Assembly (NCBI RefSeq): GCF_003858635.1 | Contig: NZ_RQJO01000017.1 | Span: 241,941 to 305,940 of the forward strand | DNA from: Larkinella rosea | GTDB taxonomy: Bacteria; Bacteroidota; Bacteroidia; Cytophagales; Spirosomataceae | Direction of reading: 5' to 3' | Length of the DNA: 64,000 nucleotides | In this document: positions 46,291 through 53,853 of the stretch, one piece after another | How positions within the stretch are numbered: position 1 is the stretch's first letter | Layout: each line of letters begins with the position of its first letter | Position numbers and translations under genes: made by a program | Notes under the pieces: model-generated | The model's database searches: none | What the model was told of the DNA's origin: nothing | The model's input: the letters and a program-made list of their open reading frames with translations, nothing else

Positions 46291-49200
46291 CTAAAAGGTT
46301 ACGGCTTCGAGCAGGGCGGTTTTCTTCGCCAGAACCGTGCGTCCGTACGCGGCCCGACCGTACGCGGCCCGATAGTATTTATGGAGATGGTAATAGAGCG
46401 AATATTCCACAAACCGCTGCCGGGTGCGGAACAGCCGGTTGGTCGTCATGTGAATCAGACTGCTCAACAATGAGAACAGCGGCACTTCCAGTTTACCCTG
46501 ATTAGCCAGTTGCGCGATGGTTTGTATAAACGGCTGTAGCGTTTCCCGGCGTTGGCGGTTCAGGTCGTAGAAGAACCGATGGTCGTCGTTGGTTTCGTCC
46601 CACAACTCGCCGATAGCGGTTTCGATTTCCTTATAGCGGCTGTCCAGTTGCTTTTTCAGCACCGAATTATACCCAAATTCTTTCCCGAACTGAGCGGTTT
46701 TTTCTTCCGTAAAATCCAGTTTCTGTTTCAGATCAAAACCGAACTCGTTCAACAGCGTGTCGATCAGTTTCATGCCGAAACGCCAGCGGCATTCTTCGCC
46801 TTCCGACCCTTCGATCATACTCAGAAATTGCAGAATGGTCTGACTGTCAAGATGGAAATAGTTCTCGACGGCGTCGATGGAATGGCGGCCGTAGCGTTCC
46901 AGTTCGCGGTTGTAAGTATCGTTAACAATGGCGGTGATGATATTTTTCGCCAGAAAAGGCAACAGCGCGTCGTGCAATTCCTGAATCACCGTGCCCAGAA
47001 AAACCGGGTTGGTGAGATGGACCCGAAACCGGATGTGAAGCTGCGGATCGCCGTAGCGAATAAAGAAAAATTTGTCCGTCCAGCCCTGCTTTTCAAACCG
47101 GTCGGCCAGCGGATATAGCACGTTGGTCAGGATGGCATCGGCGGTTTTAATACCGGTATAAATCTTGTAATAAAGCCATTCCGAACCGGCGAAAAATTTG
47201 CGCGAAACCGTCGCTGCCGGTTCGTCCACGGGAGCGGTTTGGGAAATTCGGGCCACCTCCGGCTCATTTTTAAAAGCCACGATGAACTGATTCGAGTGCC
47301 AGCTCGTGGGCGACTGAACCACGGCGTTGTCAGCCCGGTGCAGAAACTCCTTGATCTGAAACTGGTCCTGCGATTTGATCTCGTTGACGAACGTTTCAAC
47401 CAGCCACGGATTTTCCAGATCGATGTACAATTCGTTGTCATGATCCAGCAGACAAATGTGCCGGGGAATCCGGTATTGCTCACGCCAGCGTTCAATCCCG
47501 GTTTTCAAACCCGCCCAGTCCGCCTTCTTAAACGCCGTAACCAGCGGTTTGACCTGCTGCGCACGGCAATTCCAGCGGGCTTCGGCCAGAACGATGTTAT
47601 CCAGCACGATGCGGGGCAGAAACACAAAAACCGAACTGGCCGCCCCCATCGAAATACCCAGCCAGGGCCGGATCGACTGGTGTTGCAGCGCACAGAGAAA
47701 GTGGTAGACATCCAGCGAGTTGTGCTGGGCGTAATTGTGGGCGTTCGAAAGCTGGGGAACGATGATTTTGTTGAGCGATTTCGACCGCAACACCACGCGG
47801 TCGCCCTGCACCCGAATCATCAGATCGGTGACTGGAATCTGGTGTTCGGCATCGACCGATGCTTTGCCCAGATACGGAATCTGGTAGTTTTTCAGTTGGG
47901 GCCGGATGATGATGTTGCCGGTGCGGGCTTCGGGCAAATGAATGATGTCGGCAAAAATAACGTCGGGCCGAATCGCGTCTTCGGCTTCACTGATTTGCTG
48001 GATCAGGTCGAGCACCTTAGCGTCGGTATGCCCGAAACGACCGAGTAACGACGTGCCGGTAGTACCTCCGAAACTGTCCAGAATCATCGTTTCGCGGCCA
48101 TTTTCGCGAATCACCGAAAGCAGGACGGCGTTCGTTGGTGGTAACTTCGTCTGGGGCTGGTTAAGTTGGGCGAGGTCTTCTTCTGTAATGGTAATCTGCT
48201 GGGTATGATTGAGTTGAGCTTCCGCAATTTTCTGAAACAGAAAAGATTGCTCGGGTGCCAGCGTCCAGGTTTTTTTGGTCGAAGCCGCCGGACCGGCTGC
48301 TACGCCGTCTACCAGCGGAGAATCGTCGAATTGGTCGCGGTTGGCCGGAAAACCAATGCCAATTTCGGGATCGAGCGCGACCACCAGCGGGATTTCTTCG
48401 TCTTCGTATTGCGCGGAAAACCGGTTGCGAAAATCATCCAGCGCCCCACTACTGCTGGGCGACAGCTTGAGGAGCGCTGGAATTTTGGCAATTAATTTAT
48501 TGAGAAGTCCCCGGTTCAACTGGCCGGAGAGCGTGGGTAAATACGTGTCGATCTGAAAGAGAACCTTGCGGTCGAAAGGGGTAGACAGGCGGCTCAGCTT
48601 TTGCTCAACCTGATTGAGTTGTTCGATTGAAGTCTCGTGCTTTCCACTTTCAAGGGTTTTCAGATCAACTTGAACCTCCTGCAAAAGCCCAACAATATGC
48701 GCTAATTCGACAGAAGGGTGCTGGCTGCCAATCGTGTGCAGAATGGTCAGAAGTTGGGTTAGAAAATTTTCGCCCGTCAGCGAAGGCTCCAGTTCGCTCA
48801 CCAGCAACTGCGCTTCGATGACCGATTCGACGAAATTTTCGGCGTCTTCTTCGGTAATTTCATCATCGGTTAAAGCCGCAGTCAGGGTGTCGATCCGGGC
48901 ACCGGTTTTGCTGATTTCCAGTACGTTGGTCAGGTATTCGCTTTGATCGGCACTGCTGAGGTGGTGAATCCGCCGGCCGTTTTCGTAGCGATACGTCACG
49001 TACCGGTATTGATCGTTAATTTCGTACAGGCTGGAATTCGGAAAAAAACGCAGATGCGGTTTTACATCGGGGTGTTTTTCCAGATCCTGCGCCAGCGCGC
49101 ACAGGTAATTCATGTCGAGCCGAACCATCCGTTTCAGATTACCGGTGTCTGCTATACGTACATCGGTACGGGTCGATACGATGGGCGCCGTGGCAAAACC

Positions 49201-49473
49201 GCTGAAAAGTCCGAACGGCGTGCAACGGGTTGCGTAACGGGACAAATACTTGATTAGGGAGTACAGCACCCGGCGTGATTTTTCGTCGGGCTGACGACTG
49301 AAATCCAACTGGATGGCTTCTTCGTACAACGCGGGTGACGCAATGTACAGCGCTTCCAGAAAAGCCGGATTGCTCATTTCCCGGCGGAGCTTCGACCAGT
49401 CGGGGTTTTCAATGGCGGCAAAACCGGCAATGGGAACCCGCACAAAAGCCGTTTCGAACGCACTCGTTTTCAT
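46291..49473 (-). CDS. lanB: Full-length class I lanthipeptide dehydratase (LanB)
   Basis: A 1060-residue dehydratase. The N-terminal glutamylation domain covers roughly residues 1-730, with the typical entry KYLSRYATRCTPFGLFSGFAT near residue 80-92 and the core segment GSFGGT-like DSFGGTTGTSLLGRFGHTD. The C-terminal SpaB_C/thiopeptide-type elimination domain covers residues ~765-1045 (EWLYYKIYTGIKTADAIL; FFFIRYGDPQLHIRFRV; YNRELERYGRHSIDAVENYFHLDS). Both halves are in one chain, as in NisB, and unlike the split dehydratase arrangement reported for some Bacteroidota clusters. It uses glutamyl-tRNA to activate Ser/Thr of the precursor and eliminates glutamate to give Dha/Dhb. Start ATG 49473 (MKTSAFETAFVRVPIAGF) fits the family. 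Confidence 0.94.
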   Translation of the reverse strand: MKTSAFETAFVRVPIAGFAAIENPDWSKLRREMSNPAFLEALYIASPALYEEAIQLDFSRQPDEKSRRVLYSLIKYLSRYATRCTPFGLFSGFATAPIVSTRTDVRIADTGNLKRMVRLDMNYLCALAQDLEKHPDVKPHLRFFPNSSLYEINDQYRYVTYRYENGRRIHHLSSADQSEYLTNVLEISKTGARIDTLTAALTDDEITEEDAENFVESVIEAQLLVSELEPSLTGENFLTQLLTILHTIGSQHPSVELAHIVGLLQEVQVDLKTLESGKHETSIEQLNQVEQKLSRLSTPFDRKVLFQIDTYLPTLSGQLNRGLLNKLIAKIPALLKLSPSSSGALDDFRNRFSAQYEDEEIPLVVALDPEIGIGFPANRDQFDDSPLVDGVAAGPAASTKKTWTLAPEQSFLFQKIAEAQLNHTQQITITEEDLAQLNQPQTKLPPTNAVLLSVIRENGRETMILDSFGGTTGTSLLGRFGHTDAKVLDLIQQISEAEDAIRPDVIFADIIHLPEARTGNIIIRPQLKNYQIPYLGKASVDAEHQIPVTDLMIRVQGDRVVLRSKSLNKIIVPQLSNAHNYAQHNSLDVYHFLCALQHQSIRPWLGISMGAASSVFVFLPRIVLDNIVLAEARWNCRAQQVKPLVTAFKKADWAGLKTGIERWREQYRIPRHICLLDHDNELYIDLENPWLVETFVNEIKSQDQFQIKEFLHRADNAVVQSPTSWHSNQFIVAFKNEPEVARISQTAPVDEPAATVSRKFFAGSEWLYYKIYTGIKTADAILTNVLYPLADRFEKQGWTDKFFFIRYGDPQLHIRFRVHLTNPVFLGTVIQELHDALLPFLAKNIITAIVNDTYNRELERYGRHSIDAVENYFHLDSQTILQFLSMIEGSEGEECRWRFGMKLIDTLLNEFGFDLKQKLDFTEEKTAQFGKEFGYNSVLKKQLDSRYKEIETAIGELWDETNDDHRFFYDLNRQRRETLQPFIQTIAQLANQGKLEVPLFSLLSSLIHMTTNRLFRTRQRFVEYSLYYHLHKYYRAAYGRAAYGRTVLAKKTALLEAVTF

Positions 49474-49528
49474 GAAGTTATAAGCATTTGTTGTGTGTAG
49501 GTACGCGCACGCGGCATTTTAACAAAAT

Positions 49529-49558
49529 GAAGGAGTCTTACTTTCATAAAACTCCTTC
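49529..49558 (-). terminator. Hairpin between precursor A1 and lanB (possible attenuator)
   Basis: Arms GAAGGAGT (49529-49536) and ACTCCTTC (49551-49558) with a 14-base loop. On the minus strand the second arm is followed by CATTTTGTTAAAATG, which is T-rich. It lies about 150 bases after the A1 stop and 55 bases before the lanB start, where partial termination would yield more precursor than enzyme message. Confidence 0.55.
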
Positions 49559-49705
49559 GTGCTTTTCAGCGGTTTTTTCCAGAATTGTGGTAGCCGCTAC
49601 ATTGCGAACGGATTCAGAAATTTCATTGAACCACTGGTTTGAAATGGTGAATGACTGGTATCGGTTCGACAACGGGTTGTTTTGGCGGACGGATTTGAAA
49701 ACCGA

Positions 49706-49843
49706 TTACGGTTCGCAAATTTTAGACGTACAAGCCGTAGCGGTTTCGTGAGGACGGCCACCGATAACGTTGCGAGCCTGGCTTTTTGACAAAGCGATGA
49801 TTTTGTCGGTTTTCAGCGTGATTTTTGAAACTTGCTTTTTCAT
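49706..49843 (-). CDS. lanA: Class I lanthipeptide precursor A1 (45 residues)
   Basis: ATG at 49843, stop TAA at 49708-49706. The peptide has a leader MKKQVSKITLKTDKIIALSK followed by SQARNVIGG, and a core RPHETATACTSKICEP. The leader is almost the same as that of the peptide at 51385-51534, and the style (basic, K-x-T-L-K-T-D-x-I-I-x-L-S-K, ending V-x-GG) is that of Bacteroidota lanthipeptide leaders. The GG suits the C39 peptidase of the adjacent exporter. The core has two Cys (core positions 9 and 14) and four Ser/Thr (5, 7, 10, 11) upstream of them, enough for two rings plus residual Dhb. The frame is shorter than usual gene-calling limits. It lies 232 bases before lanB. Confidence 0.9.
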   Translation of the reverse strand: MKKQVSKITLKTDKIIALSKSQARNVIGGRPHETATACTSKICEP

Positions 49844-49860
49844 TAGAGTTTGTGTTTTAT

Positions 49861-49938
49861 GGTGTGATTGATGTGCCTACTCTATCCGGTTTTCGGCGTC
49901 CCCGTGTTTGGCTTTTCTGATTGGCCGATACAAATTTG
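49861..49938 (-). promoter_or_regulatory. Conserved 5' leader and putative promoter of precursor A1
   Basis: This block is shared with 51546-51616 upstream of precursor A2. Plus-strand landmarks are GGTGTGATTGATGTGCC, then TACTCTA, GTTTTCGGCGTCCCC and TTGGCCGATACAAA-TTGG. Read on the minus strand, CAAATTTG (49938-49931) differs from the TAnnTTTG -7 consensus at one position. Transcription would then begin near 49924, giving a ~80-base untranslated leader. Promoter role is inference; conservation between copies is directly visible. Confidence 0.55.
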
Positions 49939-50127
49939 GTGAACGGCGGATTGATTCAGAAGCCACAATTTGTAGCTGGTAGGAATTGATTGGTAACTAG
50001 CGGAAAATCGGCAATGGGTTGTTTTGGGCTGCTTCCGGGAACGTAAAACGGTGGCGGGTTAATTTCCCATCAATGAAATCGAAAAGCGGTTTTCCGAATT
50101 ACAGATTCAATGGTAGTGATTAAAAGT

Positions 50128-50145
50128 CCACGGTTTTAACCGTGG
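50128..50145. repeat. 18-bp palindrome CCACGGTTTTAACCGTGG
   Basis: A perfect palindrome within the 465-base gap between the precursor A1 leader and the flavin oxidoreductase gene. The half-site CCACGGTTT recurs at 50218-50226. The rest of the gap (49939-50250) holds no supported gene; part of 49939-50020 is still alignable to the region upstream of precursor A2. Confidence 0.5.
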
Positions 50146-50250
50146 GTCGTTGAACAAATTGCTGTTCCTGATTGAACCGTTTTACTGGTTTTGATTTGTG
50201 CGATTTTCCGGCAAACACCACGGTTTCAACCATTAATGCCGAAACCATAA

Positions 50251-50286
50251 AAAAAGGCCAGCGTTCAGACGAACACGGGCCTTTTT
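50251..50286. terminator. Terminator after flavin oxidoreductase gene
   Basis: AAAAAGGCC at 50251-50259 pairs with GGCCTTTTT at 50278-50286 around an 18-base spacer, 22 bases after the stop of the minus-strand oxidoreductase gene. The T5 tract on each strand suits a terminator and should separate that gene from the precursor A1 unit. Confidence 0.75.
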
Positions 50287-50308
50287 GGCTTTTAAGAGCT
50301 GCCTTGGT

Positions 50309-51247
50309 TTATAGGGTTCCCATCAGCCGTTCCGTTGCATACGGTAAGGCCGCGTAGCGTTGAAGCGTCTGGCTCAAAATCTCGATGCTTTTCAGTTTAT
50401 GACCGGTTTCTTCCGCCATATTCATGAATATAAATTCGTCCACTTCGTAGATTTCCTGGAGTCGCGCCAACTCATCCAGAATATAGGTCGGTGAGCCAAT
50501 CAATTCGTTATAAACACCAACGGGGCGCTGTAATTCTTGCCGGATTTTGCGGGCCTGCCGGTCCGTTTCGGCGCAGACACCAGCAAACGCCAGGTTGATT
50601 TCCGGCTCTTGTCCGTGGTTTTTGAAAAACTCGGCCCGGTATTCGTACAGTTTCTCCGCTTCCCGTTTGTGATCGTCGATCCGGGTGTGAAAGGACGATT
50701 TGCAAAGCGAAGTCGGCTGACCGGCCAGTACTGAAACGTTTTTCAGCCCCGCGCTCAACGACCAGAAGGTGGGCAGAAAACCGCCGAACGGCGCAATCCG
50801 GTTGGCATTTTCCTCCGCGTATAAATAATCGTACAAAGCCGTGCAGTTCCGGGAAAACCGCTCGATTTTAACCGCCGGAATCGATAAATCGACGTCCGGG
50901 ACCAGTTGGGTTACGATTTCGGGCGGGGCACCCCCACCCGCCACGCCGAGGTCGATCCGATTGGGAAACAGATTATTGAGAACCTTAAATGCCGATGCCA
51001 CGCGGTACGGATTATGAAACGCCATCAGCAAACCTGCTACCCCAATTTTGATCTCGCTGGTCATCCCGGCCAGAATCGGCAGCAGTACTTCCGGATTGCT
51101 GTAGGCCGACGAAGCACCGTAGTGCTCGCCCAGCCAAAACCGGGTGTAGCCTAATTCATCAGCCCGTTGCCCGTATTCCAATACATTTTCAACAATATCC
51201 ATCGGACTGACGCATCCGGTTCCGAATTCAAGAAGACCCAATTTCAT
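50309..51247 (-). CDS. Luciferase-like (LLM class) flavin-dependent oxidoreductase inside the lanthipeptide cluster
   Basis: A 312-residue TIM-barrel enzyme of the bacterial-luciferase superfamily, group 1-like. Visible markers are GLLEFG at the N-terminus, YGQRADELGYTRFWLGEHYG, NPEVLLPILAGMTSEIKIGVAGLL, HNPYRVASAFKVLNNLFPNRIDLGVAGGG and, near the end, SPTYILDELARLQEIYEVDEFIFMN. These enzymes use FMN or F420. In lanthipeptide pathways some members of this superfamily reduce dehydroalanine to D-alanine (LanJC type), and others hydroxylate peptides; which applies here cannot be told. It lies between the two precursor genes on the same strand, with hairpins on both sides, so a tailoring role is likely. 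F420 dependence would be surprising for this phylum, so FMN is my guess. Confidence 0.85.
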   Translation of the reverse strand: MKLGLLEFGTGCVSPMDIVENVLEYGQRADELGYTRFWLGEHYGASSAYSNPEVLLPILAGMTSEIKIGVAGLLMAFHNPYRVASAFKVLNNLFPNRIDLGVAGGGAPPEIVTQLVPDVDLSIPAVKIERFSRNCTALYDYLYAEENANRIAPFGGFLPTFWSLSAGLKNVSVLAGQPTSLCKSSFHTRIDDHKREAEKLYEYRAEFFKNHGQEPEINLAFAGVCAETDRQARKIRQELQRPVGVYNELIGSPTYILDELARLQEIYEVDEFIFMNMAEETGHKLKSIEILSQTLQRYAALPYATERLMGTL

Positions 51248-51298
51248 GGTTGTGATGAGAGGTTATACCGGCAAACGGTGGTGGAAATAAAATAGACT

Positions 51299-51328
51299 GA
51301 AGCAGCATTTGAGATCAAATGCTGCTTC
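51299..51328 (-). terminator. Hairpin between precursor A2 and the flavin oxidoreductase
   Basis: Perfect 12-bp arms GAAGCAGCATTT and AAATGCTGCTTC with a 6-base loop. On the minus strand it is followed by a T-rich stretch (AGTCTATTTTATTTCC). It lies 57 bases after the A2 stop and 51 bases before the oxidoreductase start, in the same relative position as the hairpin after A1. Confidence 0.7.
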
Positions 51329-51384
51329 GAATCTTCGAATGGTACTGAGGGGTCAGGCTTTTTGAGAGGCCTTAACCCATTAGA

Positions 51385-51534
51385 TTACAGTTCAGTTGGG
51401 CAATAACCAGCGGTCGTGCAACCTCCGATGGTCTTATCTTTTGGGCGACCACCCATTACGTTGGAAGCCTGCGTTTTAGACAGAGCGATGATTTGATCTG
51501 TTTTCAGTGTCAATTTGGCAATTTGCTTTTTCAT
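51385..51534 (-). CDS. lanA: Class I lanthipeptide precursor A2 (49 residues)
   Basis: ATG at 51534, stop TAA at 51387-51385. The leader MKKQIAKLTLKTDQIIALSK plus TQASNVMGG is nearly identical to that of precursor A1. The core after GG is RPKDKTIGGCTTAGYCPTEL: Cys at core positions 10 and 16, Thr at 6, 11, 12 and 18. Aligned with A1 the cores share R-P-x(3,4)-T-x3-C-T-[ST]-x(2,3)-C, while the residues between are different, which is the pattern expected of precursors under selection for ring formation. It is the first gene of the cluster in transcription order, and its stop is followed by a terminator-like hairpin. Confidence 0.9.
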   Translation of the reverse strand: MKKQIAKLTLKTDQIIALSKTQASNVMGGRPKDKTIGGCTTAGYCPTEL

Positions 51535-51545
51535 GATGTTAACTT

Positions 51546-51616
51546 GGTGTGATTGATGTGCCTACTCTAATCCAGTTTTCGGCGTCCCCTGTGGCTGTTT
51601 GGCCGATACAAACTTG
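51546..51616 (-). promoter_or_regulatory. Conserved 5' leader and putative promoter of precursor A2
   Basis: Second copy of the block at 49861-49938 (GGTGTGATTGATGTGCC, TACTCTA, GTTTTCGGCGTCCCC, TTGGCCGATACAAACTTGG on the plus strand). The candidate -7 on the minus strand is CAAGTTTG (51616-51609), one mismatch from TAnnTTTG, giving a ~70-base leader. The similarity runs on to about 51700 (ACTTTGTAACTGG against ATTTGTAGCTGG). Confidence 0.55.
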
Positions 51617-51740
51617 GCGTGTTGGGGGTTGATACGGAAATCACACTTTGTAACTGGCGGGTTTATTCTGGTAGCTAGTGGAAATCTGCCCATAAGTCGA
51701 AACCTGAGCATAGACTGGTAATCGCCCATAAAATGGAAAC

Positions 51741-51775
51741 GGAGTTGACGTGATTGCCTGCATCACGTCAACTCC
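51741..51775. terminator. Terminator after sialate O-acetylesterase gene
   Basis: Perfect 14-bp arms GGAGTTGACGTGAT and ATCACGTCAACTCC with a 7-base loop, extended by nearly matching GAAAC/GCTTTC ends, 27 bases beyond the stop of the minus-strand esterase gene. It marks the upstream border of the lanthipeptide cluster. Confidence 0.8.
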
Positions 51776-51802
51776 GCTTTCGTATTAAACTACCTTTGAT
51801 TT

Positions 51803-53764
51803 CTACTTGAACACGGCAGCTTCGGTAATTCCTTTCCAGGTATCGGTTCGGAACGGAACCGCCGGAAGCCCTTCTTTATTGTACAGATTCACTTCGCCGT
51901 TGTCGTCGGCCCAGCCGTAATGCACCGAAACCGGCGTTGCGACTTCGTTGGCGTACACAACGACCTTGTCGCCCTGAATTTCGGCTTTGGCCCAGTAGAA
52001 TTTCTGGTCGGCACCGGCCACTTCAAAGCCTTTCAAATACCCGTATTTGTCGGTCGACAGCAACCCACCACCGACCTGATCGAACGTCAGCACGGCTTTG
52101 TTGCCATTAATTTCCATCGATTTAAAAACCGGTCCGGAATACACCCGGTTCTGGCCGTATACGGTTTTTAAGGCATTCAACGCCAGCCGTTTGCCAACAT
52201 CCTGTTTGTTTTTCGGGTGAATATCCTTCGGTTCACCAATGTCGGATGTTACGGCCATGCCGGTGTTGGGCAGGGCGAGCGTCATGGTCTGGGCTTCGCG
52301 GAGTTCGCCCCAGGTGCTGCCTTTGGCACTGTTGCCATTGGCCGCATTGAAACTGGCCAGTTGAACAAACAGAAACGGAAAATCGCCCTGACCCCAGCGG
52401 GTTCGCCAGTCGGTGATCATCAGCGGGAAGGTTTTGCGGTATTGAAACGCCCGCCCCGCATTCGTCTCGCCCTGATACCAGATGACTCCCTGGATGGCGT
52501 ACGGAATCAACGGTTTAAGCATGGCATTGTACAAAATCGTACCCGTCAGATTTGGGTTGACCAGCACAGCATTGCGGTTGAAGTCGGCGATCCGGAATTT
52601 CCAGTCGCCTGCCAGCGAAATATCTTTGCCGTTGCCCGTTAACTTGAACTGGTCTTCTTTAGCCGGAAAACCACCCCCTCCGCCGTAGTCTTCCACCCGA
52701 ATCGAGATCACATTCCGACCCGCTTTCAGCGTGCCAACCGGAACCGTATACCCGCGAACCTGTCCGGCCTGGCCAGTATTTCCCACCTTGACGCCATTGA
52801 CATAGGTTTCGTCGGTGTCGTCGATTGGTCCCAGGTTTAGCGTCATTTCTTTTCCGGCCAGCTCGTCCGGCAGCATAATCTCCCGCCGGAACCACACCAC
52901 CCCGTCGAAGCCGGGAATGGCTTTCCGGTCGAAGAGGTCGGGCAAGCGGAGCGTCGGCCAGGTTGTGTCGTTAACATCCGCTCCAGACCACTGCTTGATT
53001 TCGGCTGCATCGGGCAATCCACCCTGCAATTTGGCGATCTGAGCCTGCAACTGTTCCATGCGCATTCTGGAATAATCCTCCAGACTTTTCGGCATGGCGG
53101 CCAGCGCCGGTTTAAATTCCTCGAAACTTTCCATGGCCTCGCGGCTCGTCCAGGATTCGGATTGCGTGCCACCCCAGGACGTGTTGAGCAGACCAATGGG
53201 GACGTTCAATTCTTTCTGTAGTTCGCGGGCAAAAAAGTAGCCGACCGCCGTGAAATCGCCGGCGGTTTCGGGTGAACAAAGTTTCCATTCGCCCCCCAGG
53301 ACATCGTCTTTGGGCGTCAGGCTCAGGTCGTGTGGTACTTTGAAATGGCGGATTTGCGGATAATTGGCCTCCTGAATCTCCCTGGCTGCGTTGGAAGACG
53401 ATTTAACGACCCACTCCATGTTCGACTGTCCCGAACAAACCCAGACTTCGCCCACCAGCACGTCGTCGAAGGAAATCGTAGTACGTTTGCCCCGAACCGT
53501 TAGCACATAGGGGCCACCGGCTTCGGTCGGGTCAAGGCGCAGCAACCACTTACCGGTTTTATCGGCTTTTGCGGTTTTGGTCTGATTATTGAACTGTACG
53601 GTTATCTTCTCGCTGGGATCAGACCACCCCCAGACCGGAATGGGTTTCCGGCGTTGCAGAACCATGTGGGAACCGAATACTTTCGGCAACCGAACATCGG
53701 CCCACGTTTGAAGGGCCATCAGAACGAATCCAACGGCGATTACGTGACGAAATTTGAAGAACAT
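51803..53764 (-). CDS. Secreted sialate O-acetylesterase (SGNH family)
   Basis: A 653-residue secreted esterase. A signal peptide (MFFKFRHVIAVGFVLMALQTWA) precedes DVRLPKVFGSHMVLQRRKPIPVWGWSDP, the usual N-terminal beta-sandwich of this family. The catalytic Ser is in GEVWVCSGQSNMEWVV near residue 120. The inserted carbohydrate-binding-like jelly-roll lies around residues 270-410 (VVWFRREIMLPDELAGKEMTLNLGPIDDTDETYVNG). The second catalytic block reads GVIWYQGETNAGR, and the Asp/His block contains DIGEPKDIHPKNKQDVGKRL. These enzymes remove O-acetyl groups from sialic acid or other acetylated sugars. Neighbours do not reveal the glycan. Confidence 0.92.
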   Translation of the reverse strand: MFFKFRHVIAVGFVLMALQTWADVRLPKVFGSHMVLQRRKPIPVWGWSDPSEKITVQFNNQTKTAKADKTGKWLLRLDPTEAGGPYVLTVRGKRTTISFDDVLVGEVWVCSGQSNMEWVVKSSSNAAREIQEANYPQIRHFKVPHDLSLTPKDDVLGGEWKLCSPETAGDFTAVGYFFARELQKELNVPIGLLNTSWGGTQSESWTSREAMESFEEFKPALAAMPKSLEDYSRMRMEQLQAQIAKLQGGLPDAAEIKQWSGADVNDTTWPTLRLPDLFDRKAIPGFDGVVWFRREIMLPDELAGKEMTLNLGPIDDTDETYVNGVKVGNTGQAGQVRGYTVPVGTLKAGRNVISIRVEDYGGGGGFPAKEDQFKLTGNGKDISLAGDWKFRIADFNRNAVLVNPNLTGTILYNAMLKPLIPYAIQGVIWYQGETNAGRAFQYRKTFPLMITDWRTRWGQGDFPFLFVQLASFNAANGNSAKGSTWGELREAQTMTLALPNTGMAVTSDIGEPKDIHPKNKQDVGKRLALNALKTVYGQNRVYSGPVFKSMEINGNKAVLTFDQVGGGLLSTDKYGYLKGFEVAGADQKFYWAKAEIQGDKVVVYANEVATPVSVHYGWADDNGEVNLYNKEGLPAVPFRTDTWKGITEAAVFK

Positions 53765-53853
53765 AATCCAGGTTTAGGAAAGGAATTTTTATGGAAAAAA
53801 CTTGTATAGGCGGGAAAAATACAGATATTTAGCCCAAAGTGCAATTGACCTTG

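Noticed and set aside
49488..49751. 87-codon plus-strand frame beside lanB
   Set aside because: It overlaps the 3' end of precursor A1 in antisense and has no recognisable signal, while precursor A1 is supported by its paralogue and neighbours.
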